DNA of 64,000 nt, from positions 85,001-149,000 of the forward strand of contig MVGU01000945.1 in NCBI GenBank assembly GCA_002005505.1, given 5' to 3'. The notes beneath the pieces are model-generated. The model did no database searches and had not been told where the DNA came from. It saw nothing but the letters and a program-made list of their open reading frames with translations. The translations under genes were made by a program, and so were the position numbers. This DNA comes from Botryococcus braunii. Its lineage: Eukaryota > Chlorophyta > Trebouxiophyceae. This document shows, piece after piece, positions 24,471-34,657 of this stretch. The first letter of the stretch is position 1. Every line of letters starts with the position of its first letter.

Positions 24471-25315
24471 TGGACGCGTTAATGTAAGCTTGGATCATGT
24501 TTATACGAACACGTGGGACTATGAGATAGACTCCTGGGGCATCTCACGTAGGTATACTGAATTGAGCTCAAATTTGTCTTGATGCAGCTCGTAGAGTGTG
24601 CCATGTGTGCTGCAGTATAGCGAGTATTCTCGCCAAAAGTCTAAGGGGTGATTATGCTGTAATGTTCAGCGCTGAAATCCGGTGAATCTCCCGCTCACCT
24701 TAGCACTTACAATACTTGGAACCAAAGCATGAGTTACAGATCTGTGGTCATGCTGTCATTATGCCTTAGTGACGACACGTTATGAGATAATTGTACCTTT
24801 CATACCAGCGCCGGGGCTGGAGGGCGATACGAGTGATCTCGTACTGGCTTCCGTGGGAAGCAGTACGAGATCACGCGTATCGCCCGACCAGCCCCAGAAT
24901 AGCTGTTGTGAAATATGCTTATTTGCCAGTCGGAGTGATATTGTGTGCACTTTTGTCGACCCACAGTCGACTTTGTAACATTGTAGATGTCAATTGTATC
25001 GATAAACGTCCATCTCACTACCATCACCTTTGGATCGTTGTGCGCATGGTGAGGCCTAATTTTGCTTGGACATAACGTTGTGTAGCTGGTTGCTCGGCAT
25101 TGATTGACTTTGTTATGCGCAACAGGAGTCCCAAAATGATCCATTTGCAGCAGTTTTTGACAGCTGTTTTGCCGGTGATGAGGCTACAGTGCGCCGTGTG
25201 TTTTTGAACTCATTCAGCCTTCGGCATTCTCCAAGTCCTGTCTGACGTTTAACGAACTTGTTGAAACATATACTCAGTCTCCTTAAGTCGCTGATCTCTG
25301 TCGTTTCCCTTGCAG

Positions 25316-26793
25316 ATGCTAAGTCAGCAGTCGGAAGTGGTTCCTGTGCAGGCTCCTGAGTCCGTTGTTCAGGTCAGATCGCTCCTGCTTCCTGTTCAGA
25401 CCTTTTCACAGGCAATCTGTCTGTACTTGTCATAAGTGCCTCTTACAGCTATTTCCCATAGTTTCTATCGAGGAGTTACTCGTCGTATTCCCGATCGATC
25501 AGATTGACCAAGGGACGGATGTTGTCGCTGACCTCCAACAGTAACGGGAATATCTAGCTAATATATTTTTCGTCTTTGTGCATGATTACAGCGATCATGT
25601 TCCCCTTCAACCGCTAAGAATGGAAGACGTAGTGGGATTTCAACAGGTCAAGATTCCAGGTGCTCGTCCCTGCCTAGCAGAGACTATGTGTCTTGGCTGT
25701 CAGATTTATGTGGACGTTTGATTATTAGTGCTTCATCTGAAAAATTGTTTCTTTCGTGATTCCTGATAATGACGTCCAAGCACAGGGCAATTTGAATGAC
25801 ATATACAGTGTTGGTTTGAAGGTCTAGTTACTTCGTTTCTTTGTCAGCAAAGGTTTCGCTGAAAGTCAGCATTTCGCTTGTCGTAGCTCGTGGACTTTCT
25901 GGCTAGGAATTTTCAATGGATTTTTTTATCCTTTCTTGCAGGAGCACGGTCTTCCGGTAGAAACTAACATGGCATCAACGATATCTGCTACTGTTCAACA
26001 TCCCTTGCAAGAAACGGTGAATTCTTTGTCTGACACCTCATGGTTGTTACTATTTCAATCTTATCAGTGTTCCACAGTGTTTCACGGAACATTCTGTTGC
26101 TCCTGACTTACATGTCCTGAATCTGCTTTTCAAGCAACTGAACCACAAGACCAACCTTTCCTGGGCGAGCCTTGGCCACCAGAGGAATGCTATGGAGTAT
26201 GTCCGTAATGCGTCTGTACAGTCACGGTGTATCATCTTCATTGATGTTATATGTCTGCTGAAATGCTGACTGGTCACGTTATATCATCTTCATTGATGTT
26301 ATATGTCCGGTTGAATGCTGACTGGGCTTACTTCTTGATAGGAGGACGGCTTTTTGCTGGACACCACATATGGAAGACTTGGTGCAGCAGTCAGAAGATG
26401 GGGTACAGAGACAGACAACACTGACGGCATCCTTGGCAATAAGAACACCTTGCGGAAAACCAAAGGTGATGTACGTATTTACCAATCCTGGCAGCAAGAT
26501 ACGCTTGGAGACGATACTCCACTGGAGAATTTATCTCGTGGTGTTATGACGGAAAGGTTGCAGACCTTTGTCATGCAGGTATGTTGCTGATCTAACAGTG
26601 TGAAACGTTCACATGTTTTTGTCCGTTGATTTGCCTGCAAATGTATAAAATTACTTCTAGGTTTTGTAGATCAGGCACTAGAACAAAAAATGGTGTGTAT
26701 ATGCGCTACAAAAGGAGTACCTTGCTGGCTATCGTTGGCTCCATCCAACGTTAGCTGTCGTGCCACATAGCCAGACAGTACCGTGACACCGGA
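25316..26793 (+). pseudogene. Left-arm copy of the foldback gene, frame-broken
   Basis: Has the same exon order as the right-arm gene: 25316-25372, 25592-25646, one from 25942, then one ending at donor CAG|GTATGT after 26354-26579, and a last exon ending at the conserved TGA near 26793. Exon 3 has one extra A, which brings TAA in frame; exon 4 has insertions giving an early TGA; exon 6 has indels. Exon 5 remains open and is three codons longer than its partner. Splice sites are kept. The damage is confined to this arm, so this is the decaying copy. Confidence 0.65.
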
Positions 26794-27096
26794 ACCCATC
26801 CTTTTGCTCCCACCAACGTCTATCAAGATGATGATTTTGGCCATTTTCGCGACAATCTCAATCAGCACCTCCGAATCATCACAGAAGAAGGAGCAGCCGC
26901 AATAAAGCACAGTAAAGTAATCTCTAGGTCTGATTTTGACCTTCCCTTGCTCTAAATCGAATCGCGCATGGCGCCAGAGTCCTCTTTGTCGTCCAAAACG
27001 TTTAGAGCAATCAAATATTTTCTAACTGGCCTATATTGCGCTGTCCGAGGCCATGATGGTCATGCCGGTCGGAAACTTTCCAGCTTCACTTCCGAA

Positions 27097-27132
27097 GTAT
27101 TACCGGATGACAGACCGGTCATCTCGTAATAC
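27097..27132. repeat. Centre of the giant palindrome
   Basis: 15-bp arms at 27097-27111 and 27118-27132 around loop AGACCG. This is the symmetry point of the roughly 4.4-kb inverted repeat. Confidence 0.85.
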
Positions 27133-27441
27133 ATCGGGAATGAAGCTGGAAAGTTTCAGACCGGCATGACCATCATGGCCTCTGACAGCCCAGTATAGGC
27201 CAGTTAGAAGATATTTGATTGCGCTGAAGTCGTTGGAAGACAAAGAGGACTCTTGGGCCATGCGCGATTCGATGTAGAGCAAGGAAAGGTCAAAAGCAGA
27301 CCTAGGGTTACTTTACTGTGCTTTATTGCGGCTGCTCCTTCTTCTGTGATGATTCGGAGGTGCTGATTGAGATTGTCGCGAAAATGGCCAAAATCATCAT
27401 CTTGATAGACGTTGGTGGGGACAAAAGGATGGGTTCCGGTG

Positions 27442-28864
27442 TCACGGTACTGTCTGGCTCTGTGGCACAACAGCCAACGTTGGATGGAGCCAACGATAGC
27501 CAGCAAGGAACTTTTGTAGCGCATATAGACACCATTTTTTTGCTTCTATTGCCTGACCTACAAAACCGATAAAAATAATTCTATACACTTGCAGGCGAAT
27601 CAACAGAGAAAAACATCTGAGCGTTTCACACTGTTAGATCAGCAACATACCTGCATGACAAAGGTCTGCAACCTTTCCGTCATAACACCACGAGATAAGT
27701 TCTCCAGTGGGGTATCGTCTCCAAGCGTATCTTGCTGCCAGGATTGGTAAATACGTACATCGCCTTTGGTTTTCCCCAAGGTGTTCTTATTGCCGTCAAT
27801 GTTGTCTGTCTCTGTACCCCATCTTTTGACTGCTGCACCAAGTCTTCGATATGTGGCGTCCAGCAAAGAGCCGTGTTCCTATCAAGAATAAAGCTTAGTC
27901 AGCATTCAACCATACATGTAACATCAATGAAGATTATATAACGTGACCAGTCAGCATTTCAGCAGACATATAACATCAATGAAGATGATACACCGTGACT
28001 GTACAGACGGATTGCGGGCATACTCCATAGCATTCCCGTTGTGGCCAAGGCTCGCCCAGCAAAGGTTGGTCTTGTGGTTCAGTTGCCTGAAAAGCAGATT
28101 CAGGATGTAAGTCAGGAGCAACGGAATGCCCCGTGGAACACTGATAAGGTTGAAATAGTGACAACCATGAGGTCTCAGACACAGGATTCACCGTTTCTTG
28201 CAGGGGATCTTGAACAGTAGCAGATATCATTGATGCCATGTTAGTTCTACCGGAAGACCGTGCTCCTGCAAGAAAGAATCCAAAAAAACCATTGAAAAAT
28301 TCCTAGCCAGGAAGTCCACGAGCTACGACAAGAGAAATGCTGACTTTCAGCGAAACCTTTGCTGACAATGAAACGGAGCAACTAGACATTCAGACCAACA
28401 CTGTATAGTCATTCAGGAATCCTAAAAGAAACAGTTATTCATATGAAGCACTGAGAATCAAACGTGCACATAAATGCGTCAGCCAAGACACATTGCCTCT
28501 GTTAAGGCAGGGACGAGCAGCTGGAATCTGACCTGTTGAAATCGGACTACGTTTTCGATTCTTAGCAGTTGAAGGGGAACGTGATTGCTGTAATCCTCCA
28601 TAAAGACGAAAAGTGTATCAGCTAAAGATCCCCCTTACTGTTGGAGGTCAGCGACGACATCCGTCGCTTGGTCAATCTGATCAATCGGGACTACAACGAG
28701 TAACTCCTCGATAGAAACAATGGGAAATAGTTGTAAGTGTCACTTATGACAACTACAGTCAGATTGCCTGTGAAAAGGTCTGAACATGAAAGCAGGAGGG
28801 ATCTGACCTGAACAACGGACTTAGGAGCTTGCACAGGAACCACTTCCGACTGGTGACTTAGCAT
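27442..28864 (-). CDS. Right-arm foldback gene, six exons, 213 residues, unknown function
   Basis: Exons 28864-28808, 28587-28533, 28265-28192, 28140-28024, 27878-27651 and 27552-27442 total 642 bp, with every phase closing (0, 1, 0, 0, 0). Donors are GTCAGA, GTCAGA, GTGAAT, GTATGC and GTATGT. The protein starts MLSHQSEVVPVQAP and has a basic patch (KNRKRSP). Exon 5 is the largest (DATYRRLGAAVKRWGTETDN, then QSWQQDTLGDDTPLENLSRG), and the last part is WCLYALQKFLAGYRWLHPTL, ending SQTVP. The last exon shows mainly third-position changes against the left-arm copy, and both arms keep the TGA. The first ATG directly follows an acceptor, so an upstream exon (for example near 28925-29033) is possible. 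No catalytic motif or known transposase signature is visible. Confidence 0.6.
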
Positions 28865-30364
28865 CTGCAAAGGAAACGACAGAGATCAGCGACTCAAGCA
28901 GACCGAGTGTATGTTTCACCAAGTTCGGTAACCGTCAGACAGAACTGGGAGAATGCTGAAGGCTGAATGGGTTCAAAATACAGGGCGCACTGTAGCCTCA
29001 TCACCGGCGAAACAGATGTCAAAAACTGCTGCAAATGGATCATTTTGTGACTCCTGTTGTGCATGACAAAGTCAATCAATGCCGAGAAACCAGCTACACA
29101 ACGTTATGTCCAAGCAGAATTAGGCCTCACCATGCGCACAACGATCCAAAGGTGATGGTAGTGAGATGGACATTTATCGATACAATTGACGTCTCAATGT
29201 TACAAAGTCGACTGTGAGCCAATAAAAGTGCACACAATATCACTCCGACTGGCAAATAAGCATTTTTCATAACAGTTATTCCGGGGCTGGTCGGGAGATA
29301 CGCTTGATCTCGTAACGCTGCCCTCGGGAACCCACTATGAACATCGCTTGCTTTTTCGTTAGCCACAGCTCTGCTAGCCGGTGCCAGCCTACTTGCTGGG
29401 TCCGCGGCTCGTGGTCCTCTTAGTCCACGCAGACCGCTGACCAGGGACGCTACATGGTGCAGGTGTGGGCCCTGACTTCGAACAACTTCATGTCATATCT
29501 TACACGACCCACCAAGATTGGTTTTTGCTGGTCTGACGGGCGAGTTGGTGCACTCTGCACATTCTGGCGTCTTCCGCACTGCAGAGCTACACCTCAAATA
29601 GCGCGCCCGCCTGTTTCTGCCCTTGTTTTGTGATAATTCATATTGAAAACATTTTTGGTTATCATTCTGGGTCTGCGGACGATGCGTATTCGAGGAGTCT
29701 CTGGGGAGCATCTGGGGTCCATTGGGGGATCCGGGCCCTGTTCACTCCATAATCACACACACTGATACAGGGTTCTAGGGGTTCGATCAACGGTGGATGC
29801 TTTGCATTGGTTGGCTTGTGTGTTTACCGGTTGCCTTCCATGATAATACATTTCCCAGAGACGACAGTAACCTTCATATGCCTCAGCCCAGCGGGCATTT
29901 CCCATGGACACCCCATTGAAGATATACCACCTTATCGTGTTTCTATGACCCAGCCACAACACAGCTTCTTGCATGCATGTACACGGGACCTTGTGGGGTC
30001 AGATGAGGGCCCCATCTGCTCCTAAGGGTCCTCCCAAACCTTCAGTGCCAGGTACGGCATTGTGACCAATAAACTTTAAACTTTAACACTTCGTTGTGCT
30101 GTGGAGGTTGTTTGTGTTGTGGGGGTTGTTAGCTCTTTAGACAGAGGGTTTGATATATTTCTGGGGGAAAGGGGTTTGGGGTGCGTAACCGTAGGTCTGG
30201 GCCCCTCGTGACCTGCTCTTTCTTGGTTTCCAGGGTCTTCTTTGTTAGTCATGCTATATACCGGGGGGGAGGGGAAATAGGTCACACCCACAGGGTCACA
30301 CTGCCGGGAGTGTCGGGGTGGGATTTTAGGGCTCTTGCCCCCATCTTCCTTTTTCCCATGGGAA

Positions 30365-30424
30365 GCTGGGAAAATTCTGAGATCCCTCGGGTTAACGCCC
30401 TCGGGATCTCAGAAATTTCCCAGC
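30365..30424. repeat. 22-bp-stem hairpin
   Basis: GCTGGGAAAATTCTGAGATC at 30365 pairs with 30403-30424, with one mismatch over 22 bp and a 16-nt loop (30387-30402). It sits just inside the rightmost copy of the foldback terminal motif. Confidence 0.85.
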
Positions 30425-30474
30425 CTTCCCTCGGGAAGCAGCACTAGATCACACGTATCGCCCTCCAGCCCAGG

Positions 30475-31878
30475 TACACATTCAGCTGTTCAAGAAAAAG
30501 TGTAAAGTGTGCATGACCCGGCAGTGATCTCCCAAGGAACAAAATTGCCAATCTCAGCATCTAGAGCTGTTGGTATAAATCCTGCGGGACAGCTGTTGGT
30601 ATAAATTCTGAAGGACAGCTGTACACCTCGAACGCATGGAGTACTTTATAATATGACGTTCATGTACGTCACTGGGAGTTTTTACCTCCATCTTCCTCGT
30701 CATCCATCTTTCCCGTTTTATATTGTGTTGTACTGAATGTCTGTTGCGGAGACAGTCCCTACGGATGTATACATTCCGGAAATTTCTCTTTGCCGTCTGC
30801 CGTCTTCATATAACTGAAGACGGCAATTCCACATCGATATTGATATCAATAACTACATCTTCGTACCCCTCAGTATGTTGGAGAGGTCCTTGCCAATCTG
30901 AACATTATAAGTATATGGTAAGTAGTCTCCCAACACTTGTATGTATATTACTGTCGTATGGATATTACTGGAAGTCTCACACCGTCGGTCGAGCATCAAC
31001 CGTTTGGTTTAGTTGTCACGTCTGCTATAGCCATATATGCAGATATGTATTAGCTTATTCCATCCATTAGCTCATTCCACACGTGCCACATGTATGGCAT
31101 TTCTTGCCCCAAGTTATACCTTTCTTCTAAAGCTCTCATAGCCTATTCAAGAGGACAGCTGGCCTTTACCGCTAGTACCATGCATATGCGTTCTCACGTA
31201 CATCGAAGTTGAAGTTTAAATCACAGGTGATGCAGGCGCTTGGTCCGCATCATGGGCGGAGACACCAACAACTAACCCTGACCGGTCATAAACCTGTACG
31301 TACAGGTAAAATGTACTCAATGATGCCAGCTCCCTCTTAAAGTTGTTGATTGTACGGTTTAAGGTAACACCAGAGGTTGAGTTTCATGTTATGGTATGCT
31401 TGCCTAGAGTATCAGCATGACCTAGCACGAAACCTATAGTTGATATAAACACGCTTCCACCCTTTGTGTCCATTACCGGATCTGATGTACAAGGCAAGTG
31501 TACAGCCGAAAACAATTATTTGTAGCTATAGAACTTGACAACACCACACTGCCTTGTCAAGCGGCCTGGGCAACAGTGGCCATCGGCCTTAAGTCTTCTG
31601 CTTATATGAAGCCCTATATAGCCTATATAGAAGCCCTCGTGGTTTTAGAATATAGAGTGAAGCATTTCCTAACCGCAAACCACGTATCCTACATGTGGGT
31701 ACCAGACATCCGGGGGCCATGGACAAGACGTGGCAATGAATCATGACCAGTGACATGACAGGGAAAGGAAAGAAAACAGAAAAGGGAGGATAGCGGGGAG
31801 GGTTAGCAACAGAAAACGACGCTGAGCACGAAGGCGACACAGAGATAGAGGCGAGTATTGAGCGGAAGGGGGGAGAGG
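30475..31878. other. No gene seen
   Basis: AT-rich unique sequence with many TAG/TAA stops in all frames. A short internal repeat (GGACAGCTGTTGGTATAAAT-like, near 30565-30620) is the only structure noticed. Confidence 0.55.
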
Positions 31879-32220
<342 letters not shown>

Positions 32221-32275
32221 ACGGGAGAGAGAGAGGGCAAGTCAGGTAGCTCTCTCGAGGGACGAGAGAGGGGAT

Positions 32276-32882
32276 TGTGATCTGCAAGATCCAAAGGTGT
32301 CAAAGATCAAATATAGATTATCAATATACGTACACGTATATCATCCAGATATTGCACCAGTTCAATCAGGCACACATACTCAATGGTGTCGAACTGGTGG
32401 ACAATCAGATTAGACTGTTGCTTTCAGGGAATTGCTCACACACAGTGAGTAAAGCAAGACAATAAGAGAACAGACGAGTCAAACAGGAGACGGCTTGAAC
32501 AAGCCTTTAGAGAGCGAATGACTGCCTGTCCTTCCGGGTTCTAAGCCTATCAATACTCAGATCAGCGCGTGAAGTTTGCGCTATTCAGCAGTACTCCTGA
32601 CCCTTTTCCTGAATTCCTGTCTCCCTAATAGTCCAGAACTTGAGGTTTCGGACCCTTATCCTAACAGTACTCTCATGCACGTTTTTATTAAAGGTAAATG
32701 CATGTGTTTTCAGCCACAAAAGGTAACAGTAGACGACAGCCATATAATGTTTATGCTTCTGATTGATTAGCCAGTGGCAAGGCATCCTCACCTTGAGTTA
32801 ACTGTGAAGTTAACTCACAGCTATTTATCTAATCATAATTACCTCAAATTAACATGACATAATGAAGCACAAAAACCCAACA
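32276..32882 (-). repeat. Element A 3' LTR (607 bp)
   Basis: Plus-strand ends are TGTGATCTGC and ACCCAACA, matching 44366-45031 along most of its length. Lacks about 60 bp present in the other LTR (a CTTTATCTTGC stretch near 44446). The polypurine tract lies just beyond it at 32883-32895, read as CCAAGGGGAAGAT on the minus strand. Confidence 0.9.
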
Positions 32883-32925
32883 ATCTTCCCCTTGGTTCAT
32901 ATGTCAGTTAATTTTACCCCATTGT

Positions 32926-33139
32926 TTAAGACACTCCAAGCTTAGCCCTATGCTTCTCAAATAAGGCAGATGCTAAGGGCTTCGTAAACATATCTGCCAC
33001 GTTTTCAGACGTTGCAATATAGACAGGTTCAATCTGCCCCCAAGCCACTTTTTCACGTGCATAGTGATAACTGATGCTTATATGCTTAGTGAATTTGGAC
33101 ACTATGTGATTTTTCAAGTGCTGAATTGCTCCTTGATTA
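32926..33139 (-). pseudogene. Element A RNase H C-terminal fragment
   Basis: Reads QGAIQHLKNHIVSKFTKHIS and then the copia C-terminal signature SENVADMFTKPL before a stop at 32926. It is the direct continuation of the reading frame ending at 39500 (LFCDN); element B separates the two halves exactly at its target site. Confidence 0.85.
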
Positions 33140-33505
33140 TGTTGAGTTCTGAACATTATTATTGAATGCCTTGTGCTTTAAGTGATCTTCATGTGTGCAC
33201 TATTAGGATATGGGTCTATTGAGAACATAAGGTACCTTGAGACACGGCAGATTCTGGACGTTTTCGAACATAAGGTACAATCCTATCTAGATCACACGTT
33301 TGTCGGATGAACTCTTAAGGCTGCCCCACCGGAGTGAATACCAACTGGTTGTGAAAGATGCTGGGCATCACCAGATGCTAGTCTTGTCCGACAGTTGTGT
33401 GTGGCACTCAGCAGACAGTCGTACGGACTGTAGCTGGAGTAACTTCGTCTATTGACGACCTGTCTGCTTTGTACAGGGAAAGCCGATTGCCCATAACCTT
33501 TCACA
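33140..33505 (+). repeat. Element B 5' LTR (366 bp)
   Basis: Starts TGTTGAGTTCTG and ends CCTTTCACA. Contains two ATAAGGTAC motifs (33227 and 33270), the first within the perfect palindrome AAGGTACCTT. Confidence 0.95.
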
Positions 33506-33539
33506 GGTTATGGGCCCACGCCCTTCCAGCTGAGCCAAG
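33506..33539 (+). promoter_or_regulatory. Primer binding site, initiator tRNA-Met half-tRNA type
   Basis: GGTTATGGGCCCACG directly follows the LTR and is complementary to the initiator tRNA-Met anticodon stem-loop (GTGGGCCCATAACC), not to a tRNA 3' CCA end. The following CCCTTCCAGCTGAGCCAAG continues to resemble the complement of a tRNA D-arm. It is conserved in elements D and E. Confidence 0.8.
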
Positions 33540-33895
33540 TAAAAGCAGGAGTGAAGGTCGTCTACGGATGGGTCAGACGTAAGCGTCAACAAAGGAGCTC
33601 GAGCATGGCGCAGCGGCGCAAGGGAACTCGAGTGTACCAGGACCATTATCTTACTCACAGTTTACCTTTCTGGGAAATTCATAATTGAAGTTTTAGCTGT
33701 GCTTTATCATTCATAGACGTTGTCTAGAAGCACTGAGTGAGTCGGGCCGGACTCCGGCGCAAACTTCTGAGGGGAACATATCTGCTACTACTGTGCAAGA
33801 CTGGCTGGTAAATTTCCATGACATGGAGGGAATTGTAGGGTATTGCTGCATTCCAGAAGTTTATGAGTAAGTTTGGCTGGTGAAGTGACAATAGT

Positions 33896-34657
33896 ATGAC
33901 AAAAAGGGGCAAAGAAAAGGAAAGTAGCAGTGAAACAGCAATGTCTCAACCTGGAGAAGTCAGTGGGGCCACTCCAGGGCAGTCTATGACCGGGACACAA
34001 TCAGCCACTGCAGAACCAAAGGTGGAGATTGACAAGGCAGCCTACATCCCCAATACCTCTAATCCAAAGATGACTGTCATGCTTGATGATGGAGGGCGCA
34101 ATTTTGAATTTTGGTATGAAAATTTGGAGGCGTGCGCAAACACCAAGGGGGTCAGAGCGGCTTTGGAGAGGCCAATGCCAGGGTCGGTGGAGAACTCAGC
34201 CATCAAGCAGTGGCTGATCCAGTCAGTTCCAGTCATCTGGCATTCTCAGATCTCATGCCACAAAGCAGCGTTCGACTTCATCGCGTGGGTGAAGAACAGT
34301 CACACTGGAGGGAGCAACCAAGACATCAACCTTGAGTGGTACAAGGAAATGGAGCAGGGCATCAAGACAGGGGAGACACTCAAGGTCTACCTCTACAGAA
34401 TGATGGATCTGGCTACAAGTCTCAGAAACAACGCGTTCATCCTCTTGGACCACAATGTTGGGGAGCTGATGGTGAAGGGCCTCCCTCCTGTGCTGAGGCT
34501 CGAGTCCCTGGAGGTTATGGCAACCGACAAGCCGCCATTGGAGCTGATTCAAAGAATCCTGCGCGCCGCAGCCAGCCGTGGGTACAAGGACCCACCTGCA
34601 GAGGGAACACCTCAGGCCATGGCAGCTGCAGCAGTGGCTGGTCCCTCTGGGGGGTAG
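33896..34657 (+). CDS. gag: Element B Gag, N-terminal frame
   Basis: 253 residues from ATG (MTKRGKEKESSSETAMSQ) to TAG. It contains the copia Gag core: LDDGGRNFEFWYENLEACAN, then VENSAIKQWLIQSVPVIWHS, with the spacing of UBN2-type Gag. It ends AAAVAGPSGG at a G6 run (34649-34654), just where the next frame takes over with GVAGASSSAGAAPG and the zinc knuckle. The related E element encodes both parts in one frame. Either a -1 shift at TCT GGG GGG TAG is used, or one base was lost or gained in the run. Gag forms the cytoplasmic particle that packages the element RNA. Confidence 0.85.
   Translation: MTKRGKEKESSSETAMSQPGEVSGATPGQSMTGTQSATAEPKVEIDKAAYIPNTSNPKMTVMLDDGGRNFEFWYENLEACANTKGVRAALERPMPGSVENSAIKQWLIQSVPVIWHSQISCHKAAFDFIAWVKNSHTGGSNQDINLEWYKEMEQGIKTGETLKVYLYRMMDLATSLRNNAFILLDHNVGELMVKGLPPVLRLESLEVMATDKPPLELIQRILRAAASRGYKDPPAEGTPQAMAAAAVAGPSGG

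Larger units (their letters stand above)
24811..30474. mobile_element. Foldback element: giant inverted repeat with related terminal repeats
   Basis: The left arm 24856-27111 and right arm 29322-27118 are imperfect inverted copies around a 6-nt loop (27112-27117); the innermost 15 bp pair with two mismatches. The outer ends repeat a 41-42 bp motif: 24811-24852, its inverted partner 24856-24897, a third copy at 29281-29322, and a fourth, inverted, at 30434-30474. The motif carries GGGCTGGAGGGCGATACG and GATCT. No clear target-site duplication flanks 24811/30474. Each arm carries the same multi-exon gene. It could be a foldback-type DNA transposon, or a host gene duplicated head to head by a palindrome-forming event between existing terminal repeats. 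About 1.1 kb (29323-30433) lies only on the right side. Confidence 0.7.

Noticed and set aside
24811..30474. A named DNA-transposon superfamily for the foldback element
   Set aside because: No DDE/D transposase signature and no clear target duplication could be found, so a superfamily name would be a guess.
33292..33582. Open frames within the B LTRs (and again at 39281-39763)
   Set aside because: They are LTR sequence present in both copies, partly running into unrelated flanks, with no domain.
34336..34653. First ~106 codons of the 1590-codon frame of element B as a real N-terminus
   Set aside because: This stretch is out of frame with the true gag frame (33896-34657), which carries the conserved Gag core. 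The long frame becomes meaningful only after the G6 run.
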